This document shows, one piece after another, positions 9,154 through 19,891 of a DNA stretch of 64,000 bases (positions are counted from its first letter, which is position 1; every line of letters starts with the position of its first letter). The stretch comes from Xanthomonas fragariae (GTDB lineage: Bacteria; Pseudomonadota; Gammaproteobacteria; Xanthomonadales; Xanthomonadaceae). The notes under the pieces were generated by a model, which saw nothing but the letters and a program-made list of their open reading frames with translations, did no database searches and was not told the DNA's origin. The DNA lies in the NCBI RefSeq assembly GCF_017603965.1, contig NZ_CP071955.1:1054001-1118000 (forward strand), written 5' to 3'. Both the position numbers and the translations under genes were made by a program.

Positions 9154-11330
9154 TAACCATACGTGGTCTCAAACCCATTTTCGTCGTTGGTCTGACGGAC
9201 CCACCCATTGTCGTCCACAGAGGCGGACTTGGATGTCCCATCGGCATGTGCAACGGCCTGAGGAATGCCCCGCTTCCAATCAGACAGGGTGGTTGCATTT
9301 CCCAAGCCATCCTTGACTTGGGCCAGGGTCCCATCGGGATTGTAGGTATAGGTTGCAACCAGCTTCCCGTTGCGCCGTTCCGTCTGGGGCAACGCGTTAC
9401 TGCCGTATTCGATCTGAGAAGTGACGACGCCCGTATTGACGTTGCGAGCAATGGCGGTTTGCCCCAAGACCCATGCGCCGCGTTCGTCGTAATACGTCGT
9501 TTCATCTGTGCGGCTGTGCCAAGGGCTGAACCGCTCGATGCGAGTTGGCCTTGCGAACTCGTCGAAACACGGCTGGCCGCTGCAGTCTGCTACGCGCCAG
9601 ACAAACCGATCGCCATTATCGATGGTCGTCACTTGACGGACTGGTCGATGCTCTGCCGCCACAGTGTTATCGCCCCAGTCGCCTGCTGGATACATGGTGC
9701 CGGCTGCATAAGAGGAGGCGGACGCCAATGCGTAATCGGTCAGCTTGCTTCGCGTTGCACCCGAACCGTTCCATCCGAAGTCTTGCTGAAGCAGCAAGCC
9801 CTCGTTGGCTCGATAGCGATTACCAAAACGGTAGCGGGTGGTTTGGCCCGCAGGATCCTCGACCGTGATGTCTCGGGTGATGGGCGAGCTGGCAGTGCAC
9901 TCAACGTATCTGGCTGGGTCGATGGGGTTTGGGTTGGGACTTGGTTGCCAGCAATTATTGGGGTTGCCATAGTTGTAGGACCACGTCAGGCCTTGAGCCG
10001 GCAGCCCGGGCCCAGAAATACGCCGGCTGGTGACGGCCATGGCGTAGAACTGGTAGGGGATGTCTGAGTAGGCCTCCTGGAGACGGCAGACCCTGGGCAC
10101 CCACGACCGTCCCATCAACATGGAGTTGACGGTGTAGTCGCTGCGAGCGCCGGTGGGGGCAACAATGCTGCCAACGACATTGTTACGAGACCATGGGCGA
10201 ATGTTGTCGCAGTCTGGCGGTTGGCCGTAAGTCACGCGTGCACGAGACAAGGCGAGCAAATCGAATGTCCAGCTGCTGCCGTCAGGCAACGTGACTGTAT
10301 CCACGGTATCGCTGTAACCGTAAGACCATGTTCGGCCTCCCGTGGTCACGGAGGTGATGACATTGCCGTCTCCGCCGGCATACGACAGGTCGATTCGCCG
10401 TCCATCGCTGGCAACAATACTCAGTAGCTGCCAAGGCGCGCCGGGATTCCAGTTATAGACTACGGTGTTGCCAAAGCGATCTGTCACCCCAGATGGATAG
10501 ATGAGAACCTCCTCTCTCGCCAGGTTGTAGTTGGCGCTTACCATCGGGACGATTCCACCAACGGCTGCCGTCCGGGCAACCGTTCCGGCAGAGATCGATT
10601 GAGGGTTAGGCGATGACTTGTGCAGCGCTGGATAGATGCGAGACACCAGATGGTTAAAGGAGTAAATCGAGCCTTGTGTATCCACCAGCTCAAATCCCTC
10701 ACCGCCAGCACCCGCTTCACTTGCTCCGTCAAGCGAGGCTAAGCATCGGATCGCAGACCCATCCTTTAGGACGATGGGATAGGCCCGTCCATCAGTTGGC
10801 CTGAGAGCACCGGCAGACGCTTGAAGAAGCTCTTGGTCGCCAGCACCAGGGCGATATGCAAAGCTTCCGCGCCAATACTCCGGAGCGTCGAAGAAGCCTC
10901 CCTGGTTCTCGATCACTGGGGGGCGACCGTAGAGGCTGCAACGCTTGTTAACGACTTCCGGTGCGCCTTCAACAGTCCACCCGCCCGAAGAAAAGACCCC
11001 GTGCATGTAGGGGATGTCCAAGTCCCAGAGTTTGAAGTGCCCCTTCGTAGGGCTCCCCACCGAGAAGCGACGGCCGATGCGCACCGGCAGGGCGTTGTTG
11101 CCCTTCAGATCCACGTCGGTTTGGACAATCTCCATCGACCCGGTGTAGAGGTTGATGTTTTCTCCGAAGAGCTGGTTGCCGGGACTTCTCACCACTGCGC
11201 CCGATTGGATCAACTTGCCATAGTCGTCGTAGACATCCTCGGCGGCGCCCAATGCCGGGGACAATCCTGCCAAAGCAGCCAGTGCCAATCCAAACGCGCG
11301 CATCTGGCGCGGCCTTGTGCCCGAGTCCAT
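9154..11330 (-). pseudogene. Secreted RHS/YD-repeat protein truncated by an IS
   Basis: About 725 residues of an RHS/WapA-type protein remain. A signal peptide (RAFGLALAALAGLSPALGAAE) leads a DUF6531-like start (GNQLFGENINLYTGSMEI), then an extended beta-rich region, and finally YD repeats such as VATYTYNPDGTLAQVKDGLGN and ENGFETTYGY. The frame enters the IS at 9153, right after a YD motif, and runs on as unrelated sequence to a stop at 8937. Intact family members continue with many more YD repeats, a core cap and a variable C-terminal toxin, all absent here. No immunity gene is visible. The N-terminal part may still be made and exported, but toxin delivery should be lost. Confidence 0.8.
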
Positions 11331-11760
11331 AGAATTTTCCAGGTTGATGACTGACTAAGATCCGGGTAGACCTCATCGCTCCCACGAACTCGCGTTCATG
11401 CAAAGGCGAGGCATGACAACGCATGCCCAGCCAAGCCATTGGCGGGTGTTCGTGTTCGAAAGAATCCGTGAGGGTGCGCTAAGCGCGACCGCGAGGTCAT
11501 TCCCCAATACCCCCACGTGAACTATTAAGGTTGCACGACGCCAATTCGATGTCAACTACCTGCCAGTGCGCCGGGGATGTTGATGGAGTCAGGGCATTGC
11601 TGCGCGTGCCGGGTCGTCGCTGCGGCGTCTGGTCTAGCGCGCTGCGCGCGTCGGTTGCGTCGGTCCGTGGCAACGCGCGACACGCGCAACGCACAGCCCC
11701 ACACCAGCAGCGTGAGCCGGCCTCATCGCCCTGCGCCAGCACGTCCCGCATCCACCACAC
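11331..11760. other. Intergenic region between the RHS remnant and clpB
   Basis: About 430 bases separate two divergent transcription units. Overlapping short frames show no protein-like features. I see nothing beyond the clpB promoter at its right edge. Confidence 0.4.
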
Positions 11761-11788
11761 CTTGAAACCCTGCACAGCAGCCGCATCT
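11761..11788 (+). promoter_or_regulatory. Sigma-32-type heat-shock promoter of clpB
   Basis: The -35 element CTTGAAA (11761-11767) is an exact match to the RpoH consensus. A 13-base spacer leads to CCGCATCT (11781-11788), close to the consensus CCCCATNT. It lies about 48 bases upstream of the clpB start, in the right orientation. Confidence 0.8.
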
Positions 11789-11835
11789 GCACGGTATCGC
11801 CGGATCTGCCGGCCACCAGTTCAGAGGATTCTCCC

Positions 11836-14421
11836 ATGCGGATGGACAAGCTCACCTCGCGGTTTCAGCAGGCGCTGGCCGACGCGCAGTCGCTGGCTGT
11901 GGGTCGCGACCACAACATCATCGAACCGGTGCACGTGCTTGCTGCGTTGCTCGACCAGAGCGGCGGCAGCACGCGCCCGTTGCTGTCGCAGGCCGGCGTC
12001 AACGTGCCGTTGCTGCGCGAGCGGCTGGGCGAGGCGCTGGACACGCTGCCCAAGGTCTCCGGGCAGGAAGGCAACCTGTCGATCGGAAACGATCTCAACC
12101 GCCTGCTCAACCACACCGACAAACTGGCCCAGCAGCATGGCGATGCCTTCATCGCCAGCGAGTGGTTCGTGCTGGCCGCTGCCGACGATGCCAGTGCGCT
12201 GGGCGTGGCCTTGCGCGCGGCCGGCGGCGACAAGAAGAAGATCGAAGCTGCTATCGACAAGTTGCGCGGCGGCGAAACCGTGCAATCGGAAAACGCCGAA
12301 GAACAGCGCCAGGCGCTGGAGAAATACACCATCGATCTGACCGCGCGTGCGGAGAGCGGCAAGCTCGATCCGGTGATCGGCCGCGATGAAGAAATCCGCC
12401 GCACCATCCAGGTCTTGCAGCGTCGCACCAAGAACAACCCGGTGCTGATCGGCGAACCCGGCGTGGGCAAGACCGCCATCGTCGAAGGTCTGGCGCAGCG
12501 CATCATCAACGGTGAAGTGCCCGAAGGCCTGCGCGGCAGGCGCGTGCTGTCGCTGGACATGGGCGCGCTGATTGCCGGTGCCAAGTTCCGTGGCGAGTTC
12601 GAAGAACGCTTGAAGGCGGTGCTCAGCGATCTGTCCAAGAACGAAGGTCAAATCATCCTGTTCATCGACGAACTGCACACCATGGTCGGTGCAGGCAAGG
12701 CCGATGGTGCGATGGATGCCGGCAACATGCTCAAGCCGGCGCTGGCACGCGGCGAGCTGCATTGCATCGGCGCCACCACGCTGGACGAATACCGCAAGTA
12801 CATCGAAAAAGATGCGGCATTGGAGCGGCGTTTCCAGAAGGTGTTCGTGGGCGAGCCGACGGTGGAAGACACCATCGCGATTCTGCGCGGCTTGAAGGAG
12901 CGCTACGCTGTGCACCACGGCGTGGAGATCACCGACCCGGCGATCGTCGCGGCCGCCACACTGTCCAATCGCTACATCACCGACCGCCAATTGCCGGACA
13001 AAGCCATCGACTTGATGGACGAAGCGGCATCGCGCATCCGCATGGAGATCGACTCCAAGCCGGAAGAGCTCGACCGCCTGGAGCGCCGCCTGATCCAGCT
13101 CAAGATCCAGCGCGAGATGTTGAAGAAGGAAAAGGACGACGCCTCGCGTCAGCGCCTGGCCGATCTGGAAAACGACATCGGCAAGCTCGAGCGCGAGTTC
13201 TACGACCTCAACGAGCTGTGGAAGTCGGAAAAGGCCGCGTTGCAGGGCACCACCAAGATCAAGGAACAGATCGAGCACGCCAAGCTGGAACTGGAGGCCG
13301 CACAGCGTCGCCAGGACTACGCCAAGATGAGCGAGATCCAGTACGGCGTGTTGCCGCAGCTGGAAAAGCAGATGGCGATGGCCAACGAGGTCGAACATCA
13401 CGACTTCAAGCTGGTGCAGGACCGCGTCACTGCCGAGGAAATCGCTGAAGTGGTGTCGCGTTGGACCGGTATTCCGGTCAACAAGATGCTCGAAGGCGAG
13501 CGCGACAAACTGTTGCGCATGGAAGACGAGCTGCATCATCGCGTGGTTGGCCAGAACGAGGCGATCAAAGTGGTCTCCGATGCGGTGCGGCGTTCGCGCG
13601 CCGGCCTGTCCGATCCCAATCGCCCGAGCGGTTCGTTCCTGTTCCTTGGCCCGACCGGCGTGGGCAAGACCGAGTTGTGCAAGGCGCTGGCGGACTTTTT
13701 GTTCGACAGCACCGAAGCGATGATCCGCATCGACATGAGCGAGTTCATGGAGAAGCATTCGGTCTCGCGTTTGATCGGTGCGCCTCCGGGGTATGTGGGC
13801 TACGAAGAGGGCGGTTATCTGACCGAGGCAGTGCGTCGGCGCCCGTATTCGCTGATCCTGTTGGACGAAGTAGAAAAGGCGCATGCCGATGTCTTCAACA
13901 TCCTGCTGCAGGTGCTCGACGATGGTCGCCTGACCGATGGTCAGGGCCGCACCGTGGATTTCCGCAATGCCGTCATCGTGATGACCTCCAACCTGGGTTC
14001 GCACCAGATCCAGGAGCTCGGCGGCGACGGCAGCTCCGAGGCCTACACGCAAATGAAGGCAGCGGTGATGGGCGTGGTGCAGGCGCATTTCCGCCCGGAA
14101 TTCATCAACCGGCTGGATGACATCGTGGTGTTCCATCCGCTGGACAAGGCGCAGATCAAATCGATTGCGCGCATCCAGTTGCATGGTCTGGAGAAACGTT
14201 TGTCAGAGCGCAGCCTCAAGCTGGATCTGGACGATGCCGCGCTGGAATTGCTGGGCAACGTCGGTTTCGACCCGGTGTACGGCGCGCGCCCGCTCAAGCG
14301 CGCGATCCAGTCGCAGGTGGAAAACCCGCTGGCCCAGCAGATCCTCTCCGGCCAGTACCTCGGTGGCGACACCGTGCGCGTGCGCGTTGAGGGTGGGCGG
14401 CTGGTGTTTACCAAGGGCTGA
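11836..14421 (+). CDS. clpB: ATP-dependent disaggregase ClpB
   Basis: This cytosolic AAA+ unfoldase (861 residues, full length) rescues aggregated proteins together with DnaK. An N-terminal Clp_N repeat domain (1-150) is followed by the first nucleotide-binding domain with Walker A GEPGVGKT (206-213) and Walker B ILFIDELH. Next come the coiled-coil M domain, rich in charged residues (about 400-525), and the second AAA+ domain with [18 protein letters not shown] and the pore loop GYVGYEEGG. The ClpP-binding tripeptide of ClpA/ClpX is absent, as expected. [11 protein letters not shown] is the family start. A sigma-32 promoter lies upstream and a hairpin downstream. Confidence 0.98.
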   Translation: MRMDKLTSRFQQALADAQSLAVGRDHNIIEPVHVLAALLDQSGGSTRPLLSQAGVNVPLLRERLGEALDTLPKVSGQEGNLSIGNDLNRLLNHTDKLAQQHGDAFIASEWFVLAAADDASALGVALRAAGGDKKKIEAAIDKLRGGETVQSENAEEQRQALEKYTIDLTARAESGKLDPVIGRDEEIRRTIQVLQRRTKNNPVLIGEPGVGKTAIVEGLAQRIINGEVPEGLRGRRVLSLDMGALIAGAKFRGEFEERLKAVLSDLSKNEGQIILFIDELHTMVGAGKADGAMDAGNMLKPALARGELHCIGATTLDEYRKYIEKDAALERRFQKVFVGEPTVEDTIAILRGLKERYAVHHGVEITDPAIVAAATLSNRYITDRQLPDKAIDLMDEAASRIRMEIDSKPEELDRLERRLIQLKIQREMLKKEKDDASRQRLADLENDIGKLEREFYDLNELWKSEKAALQGTTKIKEQIEHAKLELEAAQRRQDYAKMSEIQYGVLPQLEKQMAMANEVEHHDFKLVQDRVTAEEIAEVVSRWTGIPVNKMLEGERDKLLRMEDELHHRVVGQNEAIKVVSDAVRRSRAGLSDPNRPSGSFLFLGPTGVGKTELCKALADFLFDSTEAMIRIDMSEFMEKHSVSRLIGAPPGYVGYEEGGYLTEAVRRRPYSLILLDEVEKAHADVFNILLQVLDDGRLTDGQGRTVDFRNAVIVMTSNLGSHQIQELGGDGSSEAYTQMKAAVMGVVQAHFRPEFINRLDDIVVFHPLDKAQIKSIARIQLHGLEKRLSERSLKLDLDDAALELLGNVGFDPVYGARPLKRAIQSQVENPLAQQILSGQYLGGDTVRVRVEGGRLVFTKG

Positions 14422-14467
14422 GGTTGGTGATGGTCGTGCGCTACATCGGCGGCGAGTGTTGAAGTGA

Positions 14468-14499
14468 CGAACGGGTATTGCGCAGGCAGTGCCCGTTCG
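14468..14499 (+). terminator. Hairpin after clpB
   Basis: CGAACGGG (14468-14475) pairs with CCCGTTCG (14492-14499) across a 16-base loop, starting 46 bases after the clpB stop. There is no clear T tract, so intrinsic termination is uncertain. Confidence 0.4.
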
Positions 14500-14719
14500 C
14501 GTTAGGTGGGCAGCCAATGCGGTGCATCGTTGCGCTCACAACGTGACTGCATACCGCCCTTTCGGGGCGCCTGCTTCCCATGCGGCGGATACTGTCCCGA
14601 TGAGGGAAGGGACCGGCAAAACTCACCATACGGTGCTTGGCGACGCGTTGCTCCTGGCAGGCTGGAAGAACCCTCAGAGGCGCGCCGGCCAATCCTGATA
14701 CCATGCGTGCTCTTGAGGT

Positions 14720-14912
14720 GGCTGCCGGTTAGCCATTCTTAAACGGAAATCCGGTGCGTGGATCGTCTTGGCGAGACGCAATTGCGGAGCTGCCCCCGCA
14801 ACGGTGGGCGAGGTCGGATGCCGCAACACGCCACTGCGCGCACGCATGGGAAGGCGCGGCATCGGAGGCGCAAGCTTCCACTCGCAAGCCCGGAAACCGG
14901 CCTGAGAAATTG
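14720..14912 (+). ncRNA. Cobalamin (B12) riboswitch upstream of btuB
   Basis: The three hallmark blocks are present in order: CGGAAATCCGGTG at 14744-14756, the B12 box GCTGCCCCCGCAACGG at 14789-14804, and AAGCCCGGAAACCGGCC at 14886-14902, the counterpart of the AAGCCAGGAGACCTGCC element. It lies in the leader of the btuB gene that starts at 15036, so it should lower btuB expression when adenosylcobalamin is abundant. The expression platform probably covers the bases between 14912 and the ribosome binding site near 15020. Confidence 0.93.
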
Positions 14913-15035
14913 ACCCGGCACGCGGTGGGCGTGGCCTTGATCGTCTGGCGCTGCTGCGTCGACCGTCTGGCCCGTTGCTGCTTGTCGCCCCATTGTCCCC
15001 GCGCGGGTAGGCGCGATTCGCAGGAGCAGCAGCCG

Positions 15036-16913
15036 ATGTCCCTTTCTTCCGTTTTGCCGCCTCGTGCCGTGTTGGCCGTGAGCCTGTCGTTGTGCTTTGC
15101 CAACCGGGCGCAGGCCGAGGTTGCCATCGATCTCGATGAGGTCGTGGTCACCGCCTCGCGTACTGCGCAGACCCAGGACCAGACGCTGGCCCCGGTCACG
15201 GTGATCGACCGCGCGCAGATCGAGCGTCGCCAGGCGAACGCGCTGCAGGATCTGCTGCGCGGCGAAGCCGGCGTGTCGCTGGCCAATAATGGTGGCCCAG
15301 GCAAGGCAACCTCGCTGTTCTTGCGCGGCACCGGGTCCGATCATGTGGTGGTGTTGATCGACGGTGTGCGCATCGGCTCGGCCACCTCCGGCGGTGCGGC
15401 GTTGCAGGATCTGCCGATCGAGCAGATCGAGCGCATCGAAATCGTGCGCGGTCCGTTCTCCAGCCTCTACGGTTCCGAAGCGCTGGGCGGCGTCATCCAG
15501 ATCTTTACCCGTCGCCCACATGGCAGCTTCGTGCCGACCTTCAGCGCCGCGGCCGGCAGCGACAACGCACGCCGCTACAGCGCGGGCGTGGCTGGGCGCA
15601 GTGAGGGCGATCTTAGCGAGACCGGCGGTTGGTATTGGGTTAATGCGGTGCACGATCAAACCGATGGCATCAATGCGTACCTGGACACCAGCTCCATCGA
15701 CTACGATCCGGATCGCGACGGCTATCGCAACGATTCGTTGAGCGTGCAAGGCGGCTGGCGCTTCAATCGCCAATGGGATGCCGACGTGCACGCCTTGCGT
15801 GCGCGCAGCCGCAACGAATACGACGGTTCGGCGTTCGGCGGCACTGTGTCCAAGGGCGTGCAGCAGGCGGTCGGTGGCCAGGTGCGTTACGTGCCGACCG
15901 ATGCGCTCACGCTCACCGCCAGTCTCGGCAGCAGCACCGATCTGGGCGATACGTATTATGAAGGCGCGTATGTGTCCACCTACGACACCCGTCGCAAGCA
16001 GGGCGCGTTGCAGGCCGATATCGATGCAGGCCCGGGCCTGCTCACGGTTGGCTTCGATTGGCAGCGCGATGAGATCGCCAGCAGCGACACCTACGATGCC
16101 GATAGCCGCATCGACCGTGCTGCTTTTGCGCAGTGGCAGCAGACATTCGGCACGCAGTCGCTGCAGGCCAGCCTGCGCCGCAACGACAACAGCCAGTTCG
16201 GCGGCAAAACCACCGGTAGCCTGTTGTGGGGGTGGAATTTTGCCCAGCATCTGCGCCTGACCGCCAGCTATGGCACCGCGTTCAAGGCACCGACCTTCAA
16301 CGAGTTGTATTACCCGGACTACGGTAACCCCTTGCTGGGGCCGGAAACCTCCAAAAGCGCCGAGCTCGGCCTGCGCGGCAATGACGATTGGGGCACCTGG
16401 ACGCTGAGCGCGTTCCAGACCCGCATCGACGATCTGATCGCCAACGACGCGTCGCTGGTGGATGCATTGCATCCGTTCGGGCAGCCGAACAATATCTATC
16501 AGGCACGCATCCGCGGCGTGGAAGCCGGCTACGACACCGAGCTGGCCGGCTGGACCGTGCGCAGCGCGTTGACTTGGCTGCAGCCGCAGGCCGATGGCGA
16601 GGCCAACCATGGCAACTGGTTGCCGCGGCGTGCGGGTCAGAGCGGTCGCATCGATGCGGATCGCAGCTTCGGCGCGTTGGGGGTGGGCGCAAGCCTGTTC
16701 GGGTCCGGCAAGCGTTTCGACGACCTGAACAACACCGAGCGTTTGGCCGGTTATGGCCTTCTAGATCTGCGCGTGAGTTATGCGATCAACGCCGATTGGA
16801 CCATCCTGCTCACCGCCAACAACGTGTTCGACCGCCACTACGAAACCGCACGCTGGTATGCGCAACCGGGGCGCAATTATCTGCTCACCTTCCGCTACCA
16901 AGCAGCGCAGTAA
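15036..16913 (+). CDS. btuB: Vitamin B12 outer-membrane receptor BtuB
   Basis: This TonB-dependent transporter takes cobalamin across the outer membrane. Of its 625 residues, about 28 form a signal peptide ending NRAQA. The TonB box region DEVVVTASR comes next, then the plug domain with VTVIDRAQIE, LFLRGTGSDHVVVLIDGVR and IVRGPFSSLYGSEALGG, and then a 22-strand barrel ending in the aromatic YLLTFRYQ signal. The start at 15036 was chosen because the frame upstream overlaps the riboswitch and AGGAG lies about 9 bases before this ATG. The preceding cobalamin riboswitch supports the ligand. It converges with the siderophore operon, 24 bases after its stop. Confidence 0.95.
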   Translation: MSLSSVLPPRAVLAVSLSLCFANRAQAEVAIDLDEVVVTASRTAQTQDQTLAPVTVIDRAQIERRQANALQDLLRGEAGVSLANNGGPGKATSLFLRGTGSDHVVVLIDGVRIGSATSGGAALQDLPIEQIERIEIVRGPFSSLYGSEALGGVIQIFTRRPHGSFVPTFSAAAGSDNARRYSAGVAGRSEGDLSETGGWYWVNAVHDQTDGINAYLDTSSIDYDPDRDGYRNDSLSVQGGWRFNRQWDADVHALRARSRNEYDGSAFGGTVSKGVQQAVGGQVRYVPTDALTLTASLGSSTDLGDTYYEGAYVSTYDTRRKQGALQADIDAGPGLLTVGFDWQRDEIASSDTYDADSRIDRAAFAQWQQTFGTQSLQASLRRNDNSQFGGKTTGSLLWGWNFAQHLRLTASYGTAFKAPTFNELYYPDYGNPLLGPETSKSAELGLRGNDDWGTWTLSAFQTRIDDLIANDASLVDALHPFGQPNNIYQARIRGVEAGYDTELAGWTVRSALTWLQPQADGEANHGNWLPRRAGQSGRIDADRSFGALGVGASLFGSGKRFDDLNNTERLAGYGLLDLRVSYAINADWTILLTANNVFDRHYETARWYAQPGRNYLLTFRYQAAQ

Positions 16914-16937
16914 CAGCAGCGATCACACCGACTGGGC

Positions 16938-18125
16938 TCAAGGAAAGAACACCATCTGCGGCGGCGGATGCATCAGGAACTGTTGATGCGAAATATTCCA
17001 CGCATACGCACCGGCCAGCGGGAAGGCAAGGCAGTCGCCCGGTGCCAGCGCCGCGACGTGCCGATTGCGTGCCAGCACGTCCTTGGGCGTGCACAACTGG
17101 CCAACCAGCGTGACCGGCGTGTCGCGCAGCACCGGCGCGCGATCGCCACGCAGCACACGGAACGGATGATCGTGCGCTTGCGCGGCCGGGGTGCGGAAGT
17201 GATGGGTGCCGCCGCGGGCGATCGCAAACCACGCGCCGTGGCTGCGTTTGAGATCCAGCACTTCCATCAGGTACCAGCCGCAGCTGGCGCTGACATAGCG
17301 GCCCGGTTCCAGACGTAGACGAAGATCGGTACCGTGTTCGCGTAGCAGTGCAGCAAGCCCGGCGCAGAAGCTGGCCCAATCGAACGACGACTGCGGCGAC
17401 AGATAATCCACACCGAAGCCGCCACCTGCATTGACCCGCAGCGGTCCAAGTCCATAGGTCTGCCGCCACTGCTGCACGGTGCGCAGGTAGGCGGCGACCA
17501 GATGCAATTGCGCACCGGCGTCGCGCTGGTGCGACATCAGATGGAAATGAAAGCCTTCCAGACGCAGCGAGGGGCTGGCACGCAGCCGATGGATCGCCGC
17601 ATCCAGATCGTCCGGGTCCAGACCGAACGGCGAGGGCTGCCCGCCCATCATCAGGCGCGTGTTCTGTGCGCCGGGTACGGTGATATTCATGCGCAAGAAC
17701 ACCGGCACGCAGCGGCCGGCCTGCGCCGCGATGGTGGCCAGACGTTCCAGTTCGCCCAGGCTTTCCACATGCACGGTGCAGTCGGGCAGCGCGGCGGCCT
17801 GGGCAAGCTCGGTATCGAGCTTGCCTGGTCCACCGAACAACAACGCGGCGTGCGGTTGTTGCTGATGCAGCCAGGCGAGTTCGCCGCCGGATGCGGCTTC
17901 CAAGCCCTCCATGTGCGGGGCGAGCGTGCGCAGGATCGGCGGCTCCGCATTGGCTTTTGCCGCATAGAACAACTCGCACTGCGCCGGCAGCTGCGCGCGC
18001 ATCCATGCCGCATGCGCATCCAGTGCGGCCAGGTCGTAGACATACGCGCAGATCGGGCCATCGCTGCGTTCGCGCACGCGTGGCAGTGCATCCATCAATG
18101 CAGCGGTGTCGATGCTCAGGCTCAT
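16938..18125 (-). CDS. xssE: PLP-dependent decarboxylase of siderophore synthesis (PvsE/XssE-like)
   Basis: This is a fold-III PLP decarboxylase of 395 residues, related to diaminopimelate decarboxylase and PvsE. The alanine-racemase barrel at the N-terminus carries the PLP lysine in LFYAAKANAEP. The glycine loop NAGGGFGVDY follows, then LEPGRYVSAS, and the C-terminal domain has QLCTPKDVLAR, corresponding to the catalytic Cys-x-x-x-Asp. In vibrioferrin synthesis the counterpart makes the ethanolamine moiety by decarboxylating a serine-derived intermediate; the same role is inferred here. The ATG at 18125 overlaps the preceding stop by 4 bases, so translation is probably coupled. The symbol letter is by analogy with pvsE. 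Confidence 0.85.
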   Translation of the reverse strand: MSLSIDTAALMDALPRVRERSDGPICAYVYDLAALDAHAAWMRAQLPAQCELFYAAKANAEPPILRTLAPHMEGLEAASGGELAWLHQQQPHAALLFGGPGKLDTELAQAAALPDCTVHVESLGELERLATIAAQAGRCVPVFLRMNITVPGAQNTRLMMGGQPSPFGLDPDDLDAAIHRLRASPSLRLEGFHFHLMSHQRDAGAQLHLVAAYLRTVQQWRQTYGLGPLRVNAGGGFGVDYLSPQSSFDWASFCAGLAALLREHGTDLRLRLEPGRYVSASCGWYLMEVLDLKRSHGAWFAIARGGTHHFRTPAAQAHDHPFRVLRGDRAPVLRDTPVTLVGQLCTPKDVLARNRHVAALAPGDCLAFPLAGAYAWNISHQQFLMHPPPQMVFFP

Positions 18126-19891
18126 GCCGCCACCTGTCGTGCTGCTGTGATCGGTGGAATGGGATTGGGCAGCGCGGTGTAATCGGACTGGCGATCCGCG
18201 CGTTGCCATAGCCGCGTGCCCAGATTGTTCTTTCCAGGCAGCGGCGCGCCATCGATCAAGCCCTGCAACACGGCCTGCGCGCCATGGCGTCGCTGCCAGC
18301 GTGCTGCAATCTCGCCCACGCATTCCCACAGGCGCGCTTCCAGCGCGGCATCGCCTTCGGTGAGATGGAAGATCGCTTCGGCCAGATTGTTGACCAGTGC
18401 GCAATACGCCACGCGATTCCAGCCTTGTTCCGGCGTGTAGTACAGCGATTGCCGTGCGCGCTCGCCGACGTCCCGCAAGCGGGTGGTGGGCCAGTGATGT
18501 GCGAGCAGCTTGGTGCCTTCCAGATCGCGGATCCACACCCGTGTCGGCCAGCCATCGGCAAACCCGATCACGGTGTTCTGCAGATGCGGTTCCAACGCGA
18601 TGCCGTGCTCAAACAACGCACTCCACACGCCATCCAGCAGCAACCCGGCATACGCACGGAACCATAGCAACGTGGCGCTATGGCGATCCATCTGCGCGCT
18701 GACCAGTGCCTGCAACTTCGCCGCACACACGCCATTGCCCTGCGCATCGCAGGTAAACAACGCAGCGGCCACCTGCGGCTGCCAACGCGCCCGTTGTGCG
18801 GCAGGAATGGTCTGCCGATACAGAATGCCGAAGCTCTCCGACAAGCCGCGCGCTGCCAGCGGGTCGGCGTCGTGCAGTGCTGCATCGACCTGCGCGATAT
18901 CCAGCGACGTAGCCGCCGGCTCCAGCATCACATCGAAGCCCGGCACCTGTGTCGCCAGCGCACGCCAGCTGGGTGCCAGCAGCTCGGTGAGCGCGACTGC
19001 GCTTTCCAACTCGTACCATGCGTTCTTGCGCACGCAGTTGGTCAGCCGCACATGCACCGAGCACTTGAGGAAATAGTCCAGCTCCGGGTGATACAGCGTG
19101 CGTACCGAGGAGGTTGGCCGCAGTGCATCGCCCAGCGCACCGACCGGCGCGATCAGGCCGCGCGCCTGCAGGGTGCGCAGCAACGGATCGTCGAGCAGAC
19201 GCTGCGCTTCCCAGGGATGACATGGGTACAAATCGTCGCTGCCGGAGAGTTGCCGCAAACTCGCACGCACATCGCGGCCCTGCATGCGCAACAGCTGCGG
19301 ATCGATGCGGAACCAGTACAGCTGAAACGCCGCGCGTGCTTCCGGTGCGCAGGCCAGCACCTGCGCAAGATCGATGCCTTCGCGGCTTTTAGGCGTGGGA
19401 TGCAGCGCATGCCCCCACAGCATCGATTGTTCGGCATCGATCATCGCCTCACCGGTCGGCGCAGCGGTCTGCGCGTGTCGCAATAACGCAGCAGTGATCG
19501 CCACGCTATTGGCGCTTTGCGCGAGCAGCTCCGGGTTGACCGCCTGCACGCTACCGAGCGACTGCACCAGGCAGCGTGCCAACGCGTGCGCATCCAGGCT
19601 TTGCCACGGTTGGCCGGCGCTCTTGAGAAATGGCGTGGAGGCCAAGCGGCAACGGCCCAGGCGATCGGCATAGGCAATGCGCACGCAGAGTGCGCCGGTC
19701 TGGCCCAGATCGATACGTAGCCAACGCTGCTCGGTCACGCGCGGACCGGGGCGATCCAACCCGCGATAGTCGAAATGCACCGTCTGCTGCGGAATCGCGA
19801 ATTCGCGCAGGTAGCAATTCAACCAGCAAGTGCAGGCCTGTGCGTCGGCCATGCTGTCGTACCAGGGGTCATGCATCGTGTGCGGCGGCAT
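18122..19891 (-). CDS. xssD: NIS siderophore synthetase, IucA/IucC family (PvsD/XssD-like)
   Basis: This 589-residue ATP-dependent synthetase joins a carboxylate such as citrate to an amine or alcohol. The motifs of the family are all visible: GHALHPTPKSREG, the nucleotide-binding PTSSVRTLYHPELDYFLKCS, a downstream basic residue in LTNCVRKN, and IALEPHLQNTVIG with the conserved His. The C-terminal part is the FhuF-like helical domain. I set the start at 19891 (MPPHTMHDPWY) because GAGGAG lies 7 bases upstream; it overlaps the MFS gene by 23 bases. By analogy with PvsD it should use serine and citrate. The symbol letter is by position. Confidence 0.88.
   Translation of the reverse strand: MPPHTMHDPWYDSMADAQACTCWLNCYLREFAIPQQTVHFDYRGLDRPGPRVTEQRWLRIDLGQTGALCVRIAYADRLGRCRLASTPFLKSAGQPWQSLDAHALARCLVQSLGSVQAVNPELLAQSANSVAITAALLRHAQTAAPTGEAMIDAEQSMLWGHALHPTPKSREGIDLAQVLACAPEARAAFQLYWFRIDPQLLRMQGRDVRASLRQLSGSDDLYPCHPWEAQRLLDDPLLRTLQARGLIAPVGALGDALRPTSSVRTLYHPELDYFLKCSVHVRLTNCVRKNAWYELESAVALTELLAPSWRALATQVPGFDVMLEPAATSLDIAQVDAALHDADPLAARGLSESFGILYRQTIPAAQRARWQPQVAAALFTCDAQGNGVCAAKLQALVSAQMDRHSATLLWFRAYAGLLLDGVWSALFEHGIALEPHLQNTVIGFADGWPTRVWIRDLEGTKLLAHHWPTTRLRDVGERARQSLYYTPEQGWNRVAYCALVNNLAEAIFHLTEGDAALEARLWECVGEIAARWQRRHGAQAVLQGLIDGAPLPGKNNLGTRLWQRADRQSDYTALPNPIPPITAARQVAA

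Noticed and set aside
11821..14184. A 787-codon open frame antisense to clpB
   Set aside because: It is a codon-bias shadow of a highly conserved gene; its translation is His/Gln/Leu-rich with no domain-like pattern.
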